Below, one piece after another: positions 1 to 8,686 of a stretch of 64,000 bases of DNA. This DNA comes from Bacteroidales bacterium UBA4772 (lineage in GTDB: Bacteria > Bacteroidota > Bacteroidia > Bacteroidales > VadinHA17): positions 186,001 through 250,000 of the forward strand of contig DHHM01000010.1 of NCBI GenBank assembly GCA_002403305.1. Direction: 5' to 3'. The position numbers and the translations under genes were made by a program. The notes under the pieces were generated by a model that was not told where the DNA came from, did not search any database, and saw only the letters and a list, made by a program, of their open reading frames with translations. Every line of letters starts with the position of its first letter. Position 1 is the stretch's first letter.

Positions 1-126
1 CACCGTCAGCCCGTTGTCAAGCGTGTAGCTCTCATAGGGGATGGAAAGTGTACTTTTCTTGTTTCCGCTGCATCCTGAAGCCAGGATCAATACAGCCAAA
101 ATCAGTAATGCTGAAATTCTCTTCAT
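1..126 (-). CDS. M16 peptidase-like lipoprotein, N-terminus only (runs off the window)
   Basis: Only the first 42 codons are present; the rest lies left of the window. The start codon is the ATG at 126. The protein opens with a lipoprotein signal (MKRISALLILAVLILASGCS) whose lipobox cysteine is residue 19. The next residues, SIPYESYTLDNGLTV, closely parallel LPFEKYQLENGLSVIL of the 933-residue M16 peptidase just upstream, which is how M16 domains begin. Only 10 bases separate it from that gene, so the two are very probably one operon of paralogous M16 lipoproteins acting at the cell envelope. The catalytic motif is outside the window and cannot be checked. Confidence 0.8.
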   Translation of the reverse strand, partial: MKRISALLILAVLILASGCSGNKKSTLSIPYESYTLDNGLTV

Positions 127-136
127 ATCTTGAAAT

Positions 137-2938
137 TTACTTGATTAATACGGGTTCTCCGAACCCAAGTTTCTTAAGCTCCCTGAGCTGGGTTGCGGCA
201 TCGCCGGCAACAACATAATACATCTTCATAGGGTCAATATATTTCTGCACCGTGGTATTTACATCATCAACGGTAAGCTTTCTGACATAATCCTCCTCAC
301 GGGCAATATAGTCGTCCGGCAGTCCGTGTTCACTCATGGTGCCGAGCATTCCCAGCAGCGCCCTGTGGGTCTCGAACCTCAGGGCATTGCCCTTGAGCAA
401 CGCATCCTTAGTGAAGTCAATGTCATCCTGGGAAACACCGTCCCGGTATTGCTTCATAAGGTCACGGAAGATCTCTGCCGACTCAAGGGTGGCTGTTGAA
501 CGTACGGCCGAGCTTGCAACAAAGGTTCCGTAATGCTTCTGTGCATTGAAATTTGTCCTGGCACCGTAGGTGTACCCTTTCTCCTCCCTGAGGACGAGGT
601 TTACATATCCGTTGAATGATCCGCCGAGCTTGTAGTTGGCGACATAGGCCGGATAGTAGTCGGGGTGACTGCGGGGGATAGCCGGAGCTCCTATGTATAT
701 GTTCGACTGCTTTGCTCCGGGCACATCCACGAAATACACCCCTGCCTTCTCAGGTGCCTGTGCGTAGGCGATCTCGGGTATCTGCACCTTTTTTGCACTC
801 CAGTCGGTCCCGAGCCTGGCAAGAGCCTTCTCCACGCCTGTCTGGTCAACCGAACCTACAACCAGGAACGTGGCCACAGATGGCGAAATGTTCTTCTCAT
901 AAAACGCCTTGAGATCATCCATGGTCATCGACTTCACGCTCTCAACCGTGCCTGAAACATCGGTGGCAAAGATATTTTCTTCACCAAGCGTAAGCCTGGC
1001 CAGAGCTCTCGAGCCCAGGTATGTGGGATCAATGGAACTTCTCCGAAGGTTGTTCAGAACACGTGTGCGGGCAATCTCAAAGGCAAGTGAGTCCCACCGG
1101 GGTTCCAGAAGCATCTCCTCAACGATGGCGAGGGTCTGCTCAAAATTGCGTGTAAGGGTGTTGACACTAATGGTAATATCTTCATCATCAGCCGATACTC
1201 TTATCATCGCACCCAGAAGGTCAATCTCCTCCTCAAGCTCCTCGGGGGTTTTGTTCTTCGTTCCCTCATTGAGCATCATCGCCAGCATGTTGGCCACACC
1301 CGGTGCGTTGATATCATCAAGCATGTGGCCTCCCTCAATAACAATATTGTACTGTACAAGAGGCACCTCGGAATGCTCAATGCCGAAAAGTTTCATTCCG
1401 TTTGCCAGCGACGACCTCCAGACGGACGGCACGGTCACAGACACATCAGGGCCCAGGGCAGGCTGCACGGAGCGGTCAAAAGAGGTCGGAGTCTTCTGTA
1501 TCTCTTCAGCAGCACCACCCTCAATCTTAACCTCGGTGGCAGTGAGGATATTCTCCTCTTCTATGCCGGCATCAACTGATCCCTCTGCTGCCAGTTCAAC
1601 CTTGCCCCTGGGTACGAAACTGGTAGCCACGTAATTCCTGCCCTTGATATATTTCTCATATACTCGCTGCACATCGGCCACGGTGACGGCCTTCATCGCC
1701 GCCATATCCTTTTTGTAAAATCCCGGATCACCGGCGTACATGTTATATTCAGCAAGCTGCTTCGATTTACCGTCAACACTGCTTATCATGTTATAGAAAC
1801 GGGTCTCCTGTCCGGCTTTTACCTTCTCGAGGTCCTTCTCGGTAAAACCCTCTGTCTCAAAACGTTCAAAGGCTTCAAAGATGGCTTTCTCAACTTCCGT
1901 CAGCGAGACACCGGGGTTGGCATTGACAAAGATCCGGAAAGTGCCGGCAAGCAGTTGCGCCATATTATAGGCACCTACATTGGAGGTGAGCTTTTTCTCC
2001 TTTACGAGCACATTGTACATGGGCGACTTCTTGCCACCGGCCAGGATATCACTCAGGATCGTCAAAGCGTAGGCATCAGGGTTATACATCTCAGCCGAAG
2101 GGAATGCCATGGTGTACTGCGCAGTGTTGGCGAAGTTATCTTCATGATAAAGTTTCTTCGTCTCTGCCAGAGTCACGGGCATCGGCTTCAGCTTCTCCAC
2201 CTCAGCCCCTGCAGGTATCTCACCAAAGTATTTCTGAACCAGTGCTTTCACCTCTTCAGTTTCGAAGTCGCCGGCGATAGACAGGGTAGCATTGTTGGGT
2301 ATGTAAAAGCGACCGTGGAACTCCTTCACATCTTCCACCGTGGCGTTGAACAGGTCTTTCATCTCCCCGATGGTGGTCCAGCTGTAGGGATGACCTTCGG
2401 GGAACAGCGCCCTGGCTATGACCGTTGATGAATGACCGTACGGCCTGTTGTCGTAGTTCTGACGTTTTTCATTCTGAACGACGTTCTGCTGAATGGCAAA
2501 AGCCTGCTGCGTGATGGTGTTTGTAAGATACCCCATGCGGTCTGACTCCATCCAGAGGACCATCTCGAGGGCGTTCTTCGGCACCGTCTCATAATAGTTG
2601 GTGCGGTCCTGACTGGTGGACCCGTTCAGTGTTCCGCCGGCACTCTGTATCAGCCTGAAATACTGATCCTCAGGCACATTCTCACTCTGCTGGAACATCA
2701 TATGCTCAAAAAGATGAGCAAAGCCTGTGCGGCCCGGAACCTCCCGGTTGGAACCGACATGGTAATAAATCGCCACTGACACGATAGGATCTGACTTATC
2801 ATGATGCAGGATGACACTGAGTCCGTTCTCAAGCTGGTACTTTTCAAACGGAAGGTTCAACTCGTCTCCTGTCTTATTCTGGCAGGAGGTCATGGAAATG
2901 ACGGCCAGGATCATTAATGCTTTGGAGAGATTCTTCAT
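137..2938 (-). CDS. M16 family zinc peptidase, two-domain lipoprotein
   Basis: A 933-residue pitrilysin/insulinase-type (M16) metallopeptidase. The N-terminus is a lipoprotein signal with ISMTSC at residues 14-19, so it is probably anchored on the periplasmic side or outer membrane. The inverted zinc motif HXXEH is seen as HLFEH (H75, E78, H79) in the first M16 module. A second module of the same fold begins near residue 505 (VWRSSLANGMKLFGI) and lacks an obvious HXXEH, as is normal for the non-catalytic half of full-length M16 proteins. Length fits the two-domain class of about 900 residues. It is followed after 10 bases by a second M16 gene that runs off the window. The substrate is unknown; peptide or signal-peptide fragment turnover is typical of the family. 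Confidence 0.93.
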   Translation of the reverse strand: MKNLSKALMILAVISMTSCQNKTGDELNLPFEKYQLENGLSVILHHDKSDPIVSVAIYYHVGSNREVPGRTGFAHLFEHMMFQQSENVPEDQYFRLIQSAGGTLNGSTSQDRTNYYETVPKNALEMVLWMESDRMGYLTNTITQQAFAIQQNVVQNEKRQNYDNRPYGHSSTVIARALFPEGHPYSWTTIGEMKDLFNATVEDVKEFHGRFYIPNNATLSIAGDFETEEVKALVQKYFGEIPAGAEVEKLKPMPVTLAETKKLYHEDNFANTAQYTMAFPSAEMYNPDAYALTILSDILAGGKKSPMYNVLVKEKKLTSNVGAYNMAQLLAGTFRIFVNANPGVSLTEVEKAIFEAFERFETEGFTEKDLEKVKAGQETRFYNMISSVDGKSKQLAEYNMYAGDPGFYKKDMAAMKAVTVADVQRVYEKYIKGRNYVATSFVPRGKVELAAEGSVDAGIEEENILTATEVKIEGGAAEEIQKTPTSFDRSVQPALGPDVSVTVPSVWRSSLANGMKLFGIEHSEVPLVQYNIVIEGGHMLDDINAPGVANMLAMMLNEGTKNKTPEELEEEIDLLGAMIRVSADDEDITISVNTLTRNFEQTLAIVEEMLLEPRWDSLAFEIARTRVLNNLRRSSIDPTYLGSRALARLTLGEENIFATDVSGTVESVKSMTMDDLKAFYEKNISPSVATFLVVGSVDQTGVEKALARLGTDWSAKKVQIPEIAYAQAPEKAGVYFVDVPGAKQSNIYIGAPAIPRSHPDYYPAYVANYKLGGSFNGYVNLVLREEKGYTYGARTNFNAQKHYGTFVASSAVRSTATLESAEIFRDLMKQYRDGVSQDDIDFTKDALLKGNALRFETHRALLGMLGTMSEHGLPDDYIAREEDYVRKLTVDDVNTTVQKYIDPMKMYYVVAGDAATQLRELKKLGFGEPVLIK

Positions 2939-3109
2939 AGTTTATACGGATTGGGTTAACTGTTTGCATAATAAACAGCTAAGTTAAGTATAAATAAAGT
3001 ACGCTCGTGGCTGTTAACATTTCTTCACATATGGCAACTCCCGGAAGCTTCTGAACAAATTGCGTCTTTGTTTGTCTTTTATTGCAGAAACGTTAAACAA
3101 AACAAAAAT

Positions 3110-4198
3110 ATGTTCGACCAGTTTGATCCTGCAGAAGACAAGATGTTGCAGGTAATTGACAACAACGGAAAGGTGATCAGCAAAGAGCTGATGCCCGATC
3201 TCTCTGATGAAGAGATGGTAAAACTGTATAAGGAGATGCTCTTTGTCAGGACACTCGACTTCATGATCGTCTCTTACCAGCGGCAGGGCCGTGTCTATAC
3301 CTACCCCCCAAACATCGGCCAGGAGGCCATAGGTGTGGCAGCGGGCGCCGTACTCAGACATGAAGACTGGCTGGTGCCGGCCTTCCGCGAGATGGGCGCA
3401 TGGCTGGCCAAGGGCGTTACAATGAAGGAGATATTCATGTTCAACATGGGATTCGAAGAGGGATTGAAGTTCACCGAAGCAAATCATATTCTTCCCTTCT
3501 CGGTGCCTATTGCTTCCCAGCTTATTCACGGAGCCGGTATCGGCTATGCCATCAAATATCAGAAGAAGGATGAGGTGGCTATGGCATTCGTTGGTGACGG
3601 AGGCACCTCCGAGGGCGACTTTCACGAGGCGCTCAACTTTGCCGGCGTGTGGAAGGTGCCCGTGATCTTCGTCATTCAGAATAACCAGTACGCTATCTCT
3701 GTTCCCGTGAAGATGCAGACAGCCAGCATCAACCTGGCTGTCAAGTCAGTGGCTTACGGCATCAGGGGACTGAAGGTCGACGGCAATGATATCTTCGCCA
3801 TGCTGGCAGCTTTCAGGTATGCTCATGAGTACGCCAGGAAGGAGCAGCAGGCTGTGCTGATAGAGGCCGTGACCTACCGCAAGGGAGCCCATACCACTTC
3901 GGACGACCCGACGAAATACCGCACCACCGACGAAGAGAAGGAGTGGGATAAGAAGGACCCGCTGCGCCGCATGAAGCTCTTCCTGGAGAAGAAAAAGCTG
4001 TGGTCAGATGCCGAGGAGGAGAGAGTGACCGAAGAGTACAAGAAAGAGATAGACCGTCAGTTTATGGAGACAGAAGAGACAGTTCAGTATCCGCTTGAGG
4101 ATGCACTTAAATATACTTATGCCGAGATGCCGCAGGATCTCCGCGATCAGCAGATCGAGCATGAAAAATTCTTACAGTGGAAAAACGCACGCAAATGA
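3110..4198 (+). CDS. 2-oxo acid dehydrogenase complex E1 component, alpha subunit
   Basis: Thiamine-diphosphate-dependent E1 alpha subunit, which decarboxylates a 2-oxo acid and hands the acyl group to E2. The thiamine diphosphate/magnesium motif is clear: GDGG near residues 162-165 followed by the N of QNNQYAISV about 30 residues later. The phosphorylation-loop-like stretch YRKGAHTTSDDPTKYR is the form seen in branched-chain 2-oxo acid dehydrogenases and some bacterial pyruvate dehydrogenases; the substrate cannot be decided from sequence. An upstream in-frame ATG at 3068 would add 14 atypical residues, so the ATG at 3110 is preferred. It overlaps the E1 beta gene by 4 bases (ATGA) and is followed by E2, E3 and a lipoate ligase. 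Confidence 0.93.
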   Translation: MFDQFDPAEDKMLQVIDNNGKVISKELMPDLSDEEMVKLYKEMLFVRTLDFMIVSYQRQGRVYTYPPNIGQEAIGVAAGAVLRHEDWLVPAFREMGAWLAKGVTMKEIFMFNMGFEEGLKFTEANHILPFSVPIASQLIHGAGIGYAIKYQKKDEVAMAFVGDGGTSEGDFHEALNFAGVWKVPVIFVIQNNQYAISVPVKMQTASINLAVKSVAYGIRGLKVDGNDIFAMLAAFRYAHEYARKEQQAVLIEAVTYRKGAHTTSDDPTKYRTTDEEKEWDKKDPLRRMKLFLEKKKLWSDAEEERVTEEYKKEIDRQFMETEETVQYPLEDALKYTYAEMPQDLRDQQIEHEKFLQWKNARK

Positions 4199-5172
4199 AA
4201 GCAATGAATATAGTCAATGCCGTCAATGACGCTCTCGACATCAAACTGACAGAGGATAAGAATGTTGTTGTCTACGGTGAGGATGCCGGCTTTGAGGGCG
4301 GCGTCTTCAGGGTGACGGAAGGATTACAGAAGAAACACGGTGTGGAGAGGGTCTTTGACTCACCCCTGGCCGAGTCGGGCATCGCCGGCACGGCAGTAGG
4401 TATGGCAGCAGCAGGACTCCGCCCGGTTATAGAGATGCAGTTCTGCGGGTTCATATACCCGGCCTTCAACCAGATCATCTCACACATAACACGCATGCAC
4501 AACCGCTCACGGGGCAATTACAAAATGTCGATAGTTATACGACTTCCCTACGGAGGAGGTATCAACGCCCTGGAGCACCACTCCGAGAGTATGGAAGCAA
4601 TTTTTGCACACATACCCGGACTGAAGGTAGTGGTGCCATCGACACCCCATGATGCCAAGGGACTCCTCATCTCGGCCATAGAGAGTGATGATCCTGTGCT
4701 CTTCCTCGAGCCCAAGCGCATCTACCGCGCCATCAAGCAGGAGGTGAGTGAAGAAAAATTCTCAGTGCCTATCGGCAAAGCCAAGGTCCTCTCCCAGGGC
4801 ACCGACGTTACCGTGGTTGCCTACGGCGCCATGATAAGAGAGGTGCAGAAGGCGATGGTGATGGCGAAGGAGGCCGGATACTCTGTGGAACTGATAGACC
4901 TGAGAACAATATATCCCCTTGACAAGGAGACGATAAGCGCTTCCGTAAAGAAGACCGGACGTATAGTCTTCGTTGGCGAGGAGCCGCGCAGCTTCGGAGT
5001 GGGATCCGAGATCATGGCGCTGGCAAACGAAGAGGCCTTTCTACATCTTGAGGCTCCCCCGAAAAGGGTGGCGGCCTTCGACGTGATAGTACCTTATCCC
5101 CGCGGCGAACATCACTATATGATCACCCCTGATAAGATCTTCTACGAGATTGAAAGAACAATAAAATTCTGA
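4195..5172 (+). CDS. 2-oxo acid dehydrogenase complex E1 component, beta subunit
   Basis: E1 beta partner (about 325 residues, normal length) of the heterotetrameric E1. It has the expected transketolase pyrimidine-binding region (VVVYGEDAGFEGGVFRVTEG) and, in the C-terminal half, a transketolase C domain (GTDVTVVAYGAMIREV, then IDLRTIYPLDKETI). The start is the ATG inside the ATGA overlap with E1 alpha, which signals translational coupling and equal expression of the two subunits. After its stop the transcript runs through a 97-base stem-loop element before the E2 gene, an unusual spacer inside what is otherwise a tight operon. Confidence 0.93.
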   Translation: MKAMNIVNAVNDALDIKLTEDKNVVVYGEDAGFEGGVFRVTEGLQKKHGVERVFDSPLAESGIAGTAVGMAAAGLRPVIEMQFCGFIYPAFNQIISHITRMHNRSRGNYKMSIVIRLPYGGGINALEHHSESMEAIFAHIPGLKVVVPSTPHDAKGLLISAIESDDPVLFLEPKRIYRAIKQEVSEEKFSVPIGKAKVLSQGTDVTVVAYGAMIREVQKAMVMAKEAGYSVELIDLRTIYPLDKETISASVKKTGRIVFVGEEPRSFGVGSEIMALANEEAFLHLEAPPKRVAAFDVIVPYPRGEHHYMITPDKIFYEIERTIKF

Positions 5173-5176
5173 ATTG

Positions 5177-5273
5177 ATGAAACTTGCATAAGCGAAAACT
5201 CACAACGGGATTTGAGCAAAAAACTTATGCAAGTTCCATTCGACCAATGAAATAGTAAATAAATAAACGAATG
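5177..5273 (+). repeat. Stem-loop leader element, copy A, between E1 beta and E2
   Basis: The element begins ATGAAACTTGCATAAG and later shows the complement CTTATGCAAGTTC, giving a 12-bp stem. A second short stem (CATTCG...CGAATG) has AATGAAATA in its loop, and its right arm contains the E2 start codon at 5271. Near-identical arms recur at 9285-9382, and a diverged but structurally matching copy is at 35678-35792. In all three the last base-paired arm ends at the next gene's start codon. Confidence 0.75.
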
Positions 5274-6566
5274 AGATATATTTTCAAATTTCCCGATATA
5301 GGTGAAGGACTGACCGAAGGGATCATCATCGAGTGGTACGTCGACAAGGGCAATGCCGTCAAGGTTGGACAGCCGCTGGTGAAGATGGAGACCGACAAGG
5401 TTGTTACGGACATACCCGCACCGCGTGAGGGCGTTATTGCTGCACGCTACGGCAAGGTTGGAGAGACGATCCATGTGGGAGAGACGCTCGTCGAGATAGA
5501 GATAGCCGGTGAGGCCACCGCCGCATCCGGTGCGGAGGCTCCTGCTCCCGAGGCGGAGATAGTCGAGGAGAAAGGCGCAGGCGTGGTGGGCACCCTTGAG
5601 GTGGCCTCCAACAACGCCTTCCTGCCCGCAAGCGATGAGGGCACTGAGCCGAAACCTGCAGCCGCTACGGCCTCAACTGCCGGGCGCAAGGTACTGGCGA
5701 CGCCGGTGGCACGCGCCATGGCACGTGAGATGAACATCGACATAAACATGGTGACAGGAACAGGCCCGGCAGGCCGCGTGATGAAGAGCGACATACAGAG
5801 CTACCATGCCTCGGCAGCACCGGCAGCAGCCAGGACCGCACCCGCCACTCCGGACGGTGCGCGTGAGCTTGTCGAGATCAGGCCGATGAGCCAGATCCGC
5901 AAGTCAATCGCTAAAAACATGCTGCGCTCCAAACAGAGCACGGCACACATGACCCTCTTCGAGGAGCCTGAGGTGTCGGCACTGGTAGAAGCAAGGTCCA
6001 GGTACAGGGAAGAGTATAAGAAGGAAGATTTAAGCCTTACCTACCTGCCTTTCATAATCAAAGCCGTTGTGGCAGCACTGAAGCGCCACCCGGAGCTGAA
6101 CTCGGAGATGGATTTCGATAAAGGGAATATCATCTACAAGAACTACTATAACATAGGCATAGCCGTAAGTACTGTGGACGGACTGGTTGTACCGGTGATT
6201 CGAAATGCTGATAAGCTGACTGTCAAGGAGCTGAGCAAAGCTGTGGCAGAGATAGCCGTTAAGGCGCGCGACAGGAAGCTGACGCTTGACGACATGAAGG
6301 ACGGCACCTTTACCATCACCAACTACGGAGCCCTGGGAGGATGGTTTGGCGTTCCAGTTATCAACTACCCGCAGGTGGGGATACTCGGCATAGGCCGTAT
6401 CAACCAGCAGCCGGTGGTGGCCGACGGCGAGATTAAGGTGGGTAACGTAATGCCGCTGTCGCTCTCGGTTGACCACCGCATGGTCGACGGAGCAGAGGCA
6501 ACGGAGTTCCTGAATGATGTGGCAGCTGGCGTCGCAGACCCTCTGTCACTGATAATGAGACAATAA
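5271..6566 (+). CDS. Dihydrolipoamide acyltransferase, E2 of the 2-oxo acid dehydrogenase complex
   Basis: Core E2 subunit of 431 residues that carries the acyl group on a swinging lipoyl arm and transfers it to CoA. Domains in order: one lipoyl domain (residues 1-78) with the modified lysine K43 in KMETDKVV; an alanine/proline-rich linker; a peripheral-subunit binding domain around residues 141-178 (ATPVARAMAREMNI...GTGPAGRVMKSDI); and a catalytic domain with active-site HRMVDG (H402, D406). One lipoyl domain is typical of branched-chain and many bacterial pyruvate complexes. The start codon lies in the right arm of the preceding stem-loop element, so translation may depend on that structure. 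E3 follows after 13 bases. Confidence 0.94.
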   Translation: MRYIFKFPDIGEGLTEGIIIEWYVDKGNAVKVGQPLVKMETDKVVTDIPAPREGVIAARYGKVGETIHVGETLVEIEIAGEATAASGAEAPAPEAEIVEEKGAGVVGTLEVASNNAFLPASDEGTEPKPAAATASTAGRKVLATPVARAMAREMNIDINMVTGTGPAGRVMKSDIQSYHASAAPAAARTAPATPDGARELVEIRPMSQIRKSIAKNMLRSKQSTAHMTLFEEPEVSALVEARSRYREEYKKEDLSLTYLPFIIKAVVAALKRHPELNSEMDFDKGNIIYKNYYNIGIAVSTVDGLVVPVIRNADKLTVKELSKAVAEIAVKARDRKLTLDDMKDGTFTITNYGALGGWFGVPVINYPQVGILGIGRINQQPVVADGEIKVGNVMPLSLSVDHRMVDGAEATEFLNDVAAGVADPLSLIMRQ

Positions 6567-6579
6567 AAACAGAGTGAAG

Positions 6580-7905
6580 ATGGACTACGATCTTATAATC
6601 ATAGGTGCCGGACCGGCAGGTTATGTGGCCGCGATAAGGGCCGGACAGGCAGGACTGAAGACTGCCGTAATTGAGAAGAAGCACGTTGGAGGCATGTGTC
6701 TCAACTGGGGTTGCATACCCTCCAAGGCTATGCTCGAAAGTGCCAGGTATTTCTCAAGACTTGGCATGGCAGGCGACTTCGGCGTCGAAGGCCTTGACCC
6801 GAAGAAACTGACCTTCAACTGGGAGAAGGGAGTCAAGCGTTCAGAACGTATAGTGAGAAGGCTGACAAAAGGGGTTGAGTACCTTCTGAAGAAGAACAAT
6901 GTGGAAACTATAACCGGTACTGCTTCTGTCGAGGCTGCGGACACGGTGGTTGTTGACAAGCGTAAACTGACAACAAAGAATATCATCATTGCCACGGGCT
7001 CATATCCGAGGCCGCTGCCGTTCAAGGTGGGGGATGAAAGTCGGATTATCAACCTGGAGAACATGTTCTCAATGAAGGAGATACCCAATAAGCTTCTGGT
7101 TGTCGGTGAAGGTCCTGTCTCTGCAGAGGTGTCACAGATGCTTGCACTTATAGGAAAGGATGTCACCCTTCTCAAGACGGCGGAAAAGGTTTTCCCTGCA
7201 CTCGATGATTATCTGAATGCATACATCAGCCGCAGGCTCGACTCACTGAAGATAAAGACCGTTGAAGGTACCGGAGGATATGATTCGATCAATCTCGACG
7301 AATATGAAGGGATTGTCAACTGCATGCCCCGCAAGGGTATCAAGCCCACCGGAGCACTCAAGGCTGAGGAATCAGAAAGCTTTTATGTCACCGATGAGAA
7401 CTTCATGACCAGCGTACAGGGTGTCTATGCCGTCGGCGATGTCAACGGGAGAAGCATCTACGCCCATGCCGCTTCGGCACAGGCGCTGGCAGCCGTGAAC
7501 CATATACTGGGCATCACCGAGACGATGAATACTGAGCGCGTACCGTTGACCCTCTATACTGACCCGGAGATAGCACAGATAGGCAAGACCGAGCAGCAGC
7601 TGGCAGCAGAGGGTGTTGAGTACAAGGTCAATGAGTTCCCGCTGTCGGCCAACGGCAAGGCTCTTACCGAGGGTCAGCCCGAGGGTGTGTTGCGTATTAT
7701 CTCGGAGCCAAAGTACGGCGAGGTACTGGGAGTGCAGATAATCTCGCACAATGCCACGGACCTGATAAGCGAGGCTGCGGCGTATATGGCCGTTGAGAGC
7801 ACGGTGTGGGATGTGGCTCACACCATGCACGCCCACCCGACGATCTCTGAGGTGTTCCTCGAGGCCGGCTCCGACGCCGTGGGCACACCTGTTCACAAAG
7901 CCTGA
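6580..7905 (+). CDS. lpdA: Dihydrolipoyl dehydrogenase (E3)
   Basis: FAD-dependent disulfide oxidoreductase that reoxidises the lipoyl arm of E2 with NAD+. Visible: the FAD dinucleotide fold GAGPAGYVAAIRAG at the N-terminus, the redox-active disulfide in GGMCLNWGCIPSKA (Cys40 and Cys45 from this start), the second nucleotide site around VVGEGPVSAEVSQML, the GVYAVGDVNG FAD-binding segment and the C-terminal active-site base region HAHPTISE. Tryptophan in CLNWGC replaces the commoner valine. An in-frame GTG at 6574 would add two residues; the ATG at 6580 is preferred. The second nucleotide-binding motif is GEGPVSAE rather than the usual GxGxxGxE, a mild oddity. It belongs to the E1-E2-E3-ligase operon. 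Confidence 0.93.
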   Translation: MDYDLIIIGAGPAGYVAAIRAGQAGLKTAVIEKKHVGGMCLNWGCIPSKAMLESARYFSRLGMAGDFGVEGLDPKKLTFNWEKGVKRSERIVRRLTKGVEYLLKKNNVETITGTASVEAADTVVVDKRKLTTKNIIIATGSYPRPLPFKVGDESRIINLENMFSMKEIPNKLLVVGEGPVSAEVSQMLALIGKDVTLLKTAEKVFPALDDYLNAYISRRLDSLKIKTVEGTGGYDSINLDEYEGIVNCMPRKGIKPTGALKAEESESFYVTDENFMTSVQGVYAVGDVNGRSIYAHAASAQALAAVNHILGITETMNTERVPLTLYTDPEIAQIGKTEQQLAAEGVEYKVNEFPLSANGKALTEGQPEGVLRIISEPKYGEVLGVQIISHNATDLISEAAAYMAVESTVWDVAHTMHAHPTISEVFLEAGSDAVGTPVHKA

Positions 7906-7917
7906 TTTTATTGAGGC

Positions 7918-8574
7918 ATGCCAGTAGTAGTCCGTCCATATGATCTCCCCGATGCCGCCCTCTTCGGCGGTACCGGCGACGGCGTGATGGTATGGCAGCC
8001 TGCCGAGACGGTCATAGTGCTTGGACAGAGCAACACGCCGGAACGGTCCCTGATACTTGAGAATGTCCTTCACGATGGTATTCCGGTAACCAAACGCCCC
8101 ACCGGGGGGGAGGCGGTAATACTGACGCCGCAGATGGCAGTGATGACCGTGGCGAGAGAGTTTCCGGGAATAGCCCGCTCAAAGGAGTTCTTCATGGAGG
8201 TAAACGCAATGATCCTTGACCTCCTCTCTGATCTCGGGGTGAGGAGCTACGGTACCAGGGGTATTTCCGACATAACCATCGGCGACAAAAAGATCCTCGG
8301 CTCATCCATACACCGGCGCGAGAGCAGGCTGGTATATCACGGCGTTCTGAATATCGCCGGCGACCCTTCCATATTTGAGAAATACCTCAGCCATCCGTCG
8401 CGTGAGCCCGACTACCGGCAGCACCGGCCGCACAGCGATTTCGTCACCTCACTTAAGAAAGAGGGATACGACATTCATTATCATGACATTGCCGCATTTT
8501 TTCACGCAGTTTCATCGAAGCTGGTTGATCAACAATCTGTCAGGCCCTTCCTGACTTTTCCCGGGGCAACTTGA
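7918..8574 (+). CDS. Lipoate-protein ligase / lipoyl transferase family protein
   Basis: 218-residue protein of the biotin/lipoate protein ligase fold. KRPTGGEAVILTP corresponds to the RRxTGGGAV lipoate-binding loop (one glycine replaced by glutamate), and SDITIGDKKILGSSIHR to the NDI...KKIsGsA segment bearing the catalytic lysine. It sits 12 bases after E3, so it very likely attaches lipoate or octanoate to the E2 lipoyl domain encoded in the same operon. It is shorter than E. coli LplA and lacks the C-terminal accessory domain, resembling LipB/LipM-type or truncated LplA proteins; whether it activates free lipoate or transfers a carrier-bound octanoyl group cannot be told from the sequence. 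Confidence 0.85.
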   Translation: MPVVVRPYDLPDAALFGGTGDGVMVWQPAETVIVLGQSNTPERSLILENVLHDGIPVTKRPTGGEAVILTPQMAVMTVAREFPGIARSKEFFMEVNAMILDLLSDLGVRSYGTRGISDITIGDKKILGSSIHRRESRLVYHGVLNIAGDPSIFEKYLSHPSREPDYRQHRPHSDFVTSLKKEGYDIHYHDIAAFFHAVSSKLVDQQSVRPFLTFPGAT

Positions 8575-8651
8575 CTTCAATGCCCTCAAATGTTGTCCCT
8601 GCAGGCCTGGAATCCAGTTCAATTATGTTCTTCTGAATAATATAGAAATTA

Positions 8652-8681
8652 TTGTTGAATGAATGATTTTGACTATATTTG
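8652..8681 (+). promoter_or_regulatory. Bacteroidota-type promoter for the toxin-antitoxin operon
   Basis: TTG at 8652-8654, a 19-base spacer, then TATATTTG at 8674-8681, an exact match to TAnnTTTG. The ATG at 8687 is only 5 bases downstream and the ATG at 8702 is 20 bases downstream, so the transcript is either leaderless or has a very short leader. Confidence 0.75.
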
Positions 8682-8686
8682 TCAAT

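Noticed and set aside
909..1634. Long plus-strand open frame (241 codons) opposite the M16 peptidase
   Set aside because: Antisense shadow of a GC-rich gene; composition is serine/arginine-rich with no domain, and the minus-strand frame is a full M16 peptidase.
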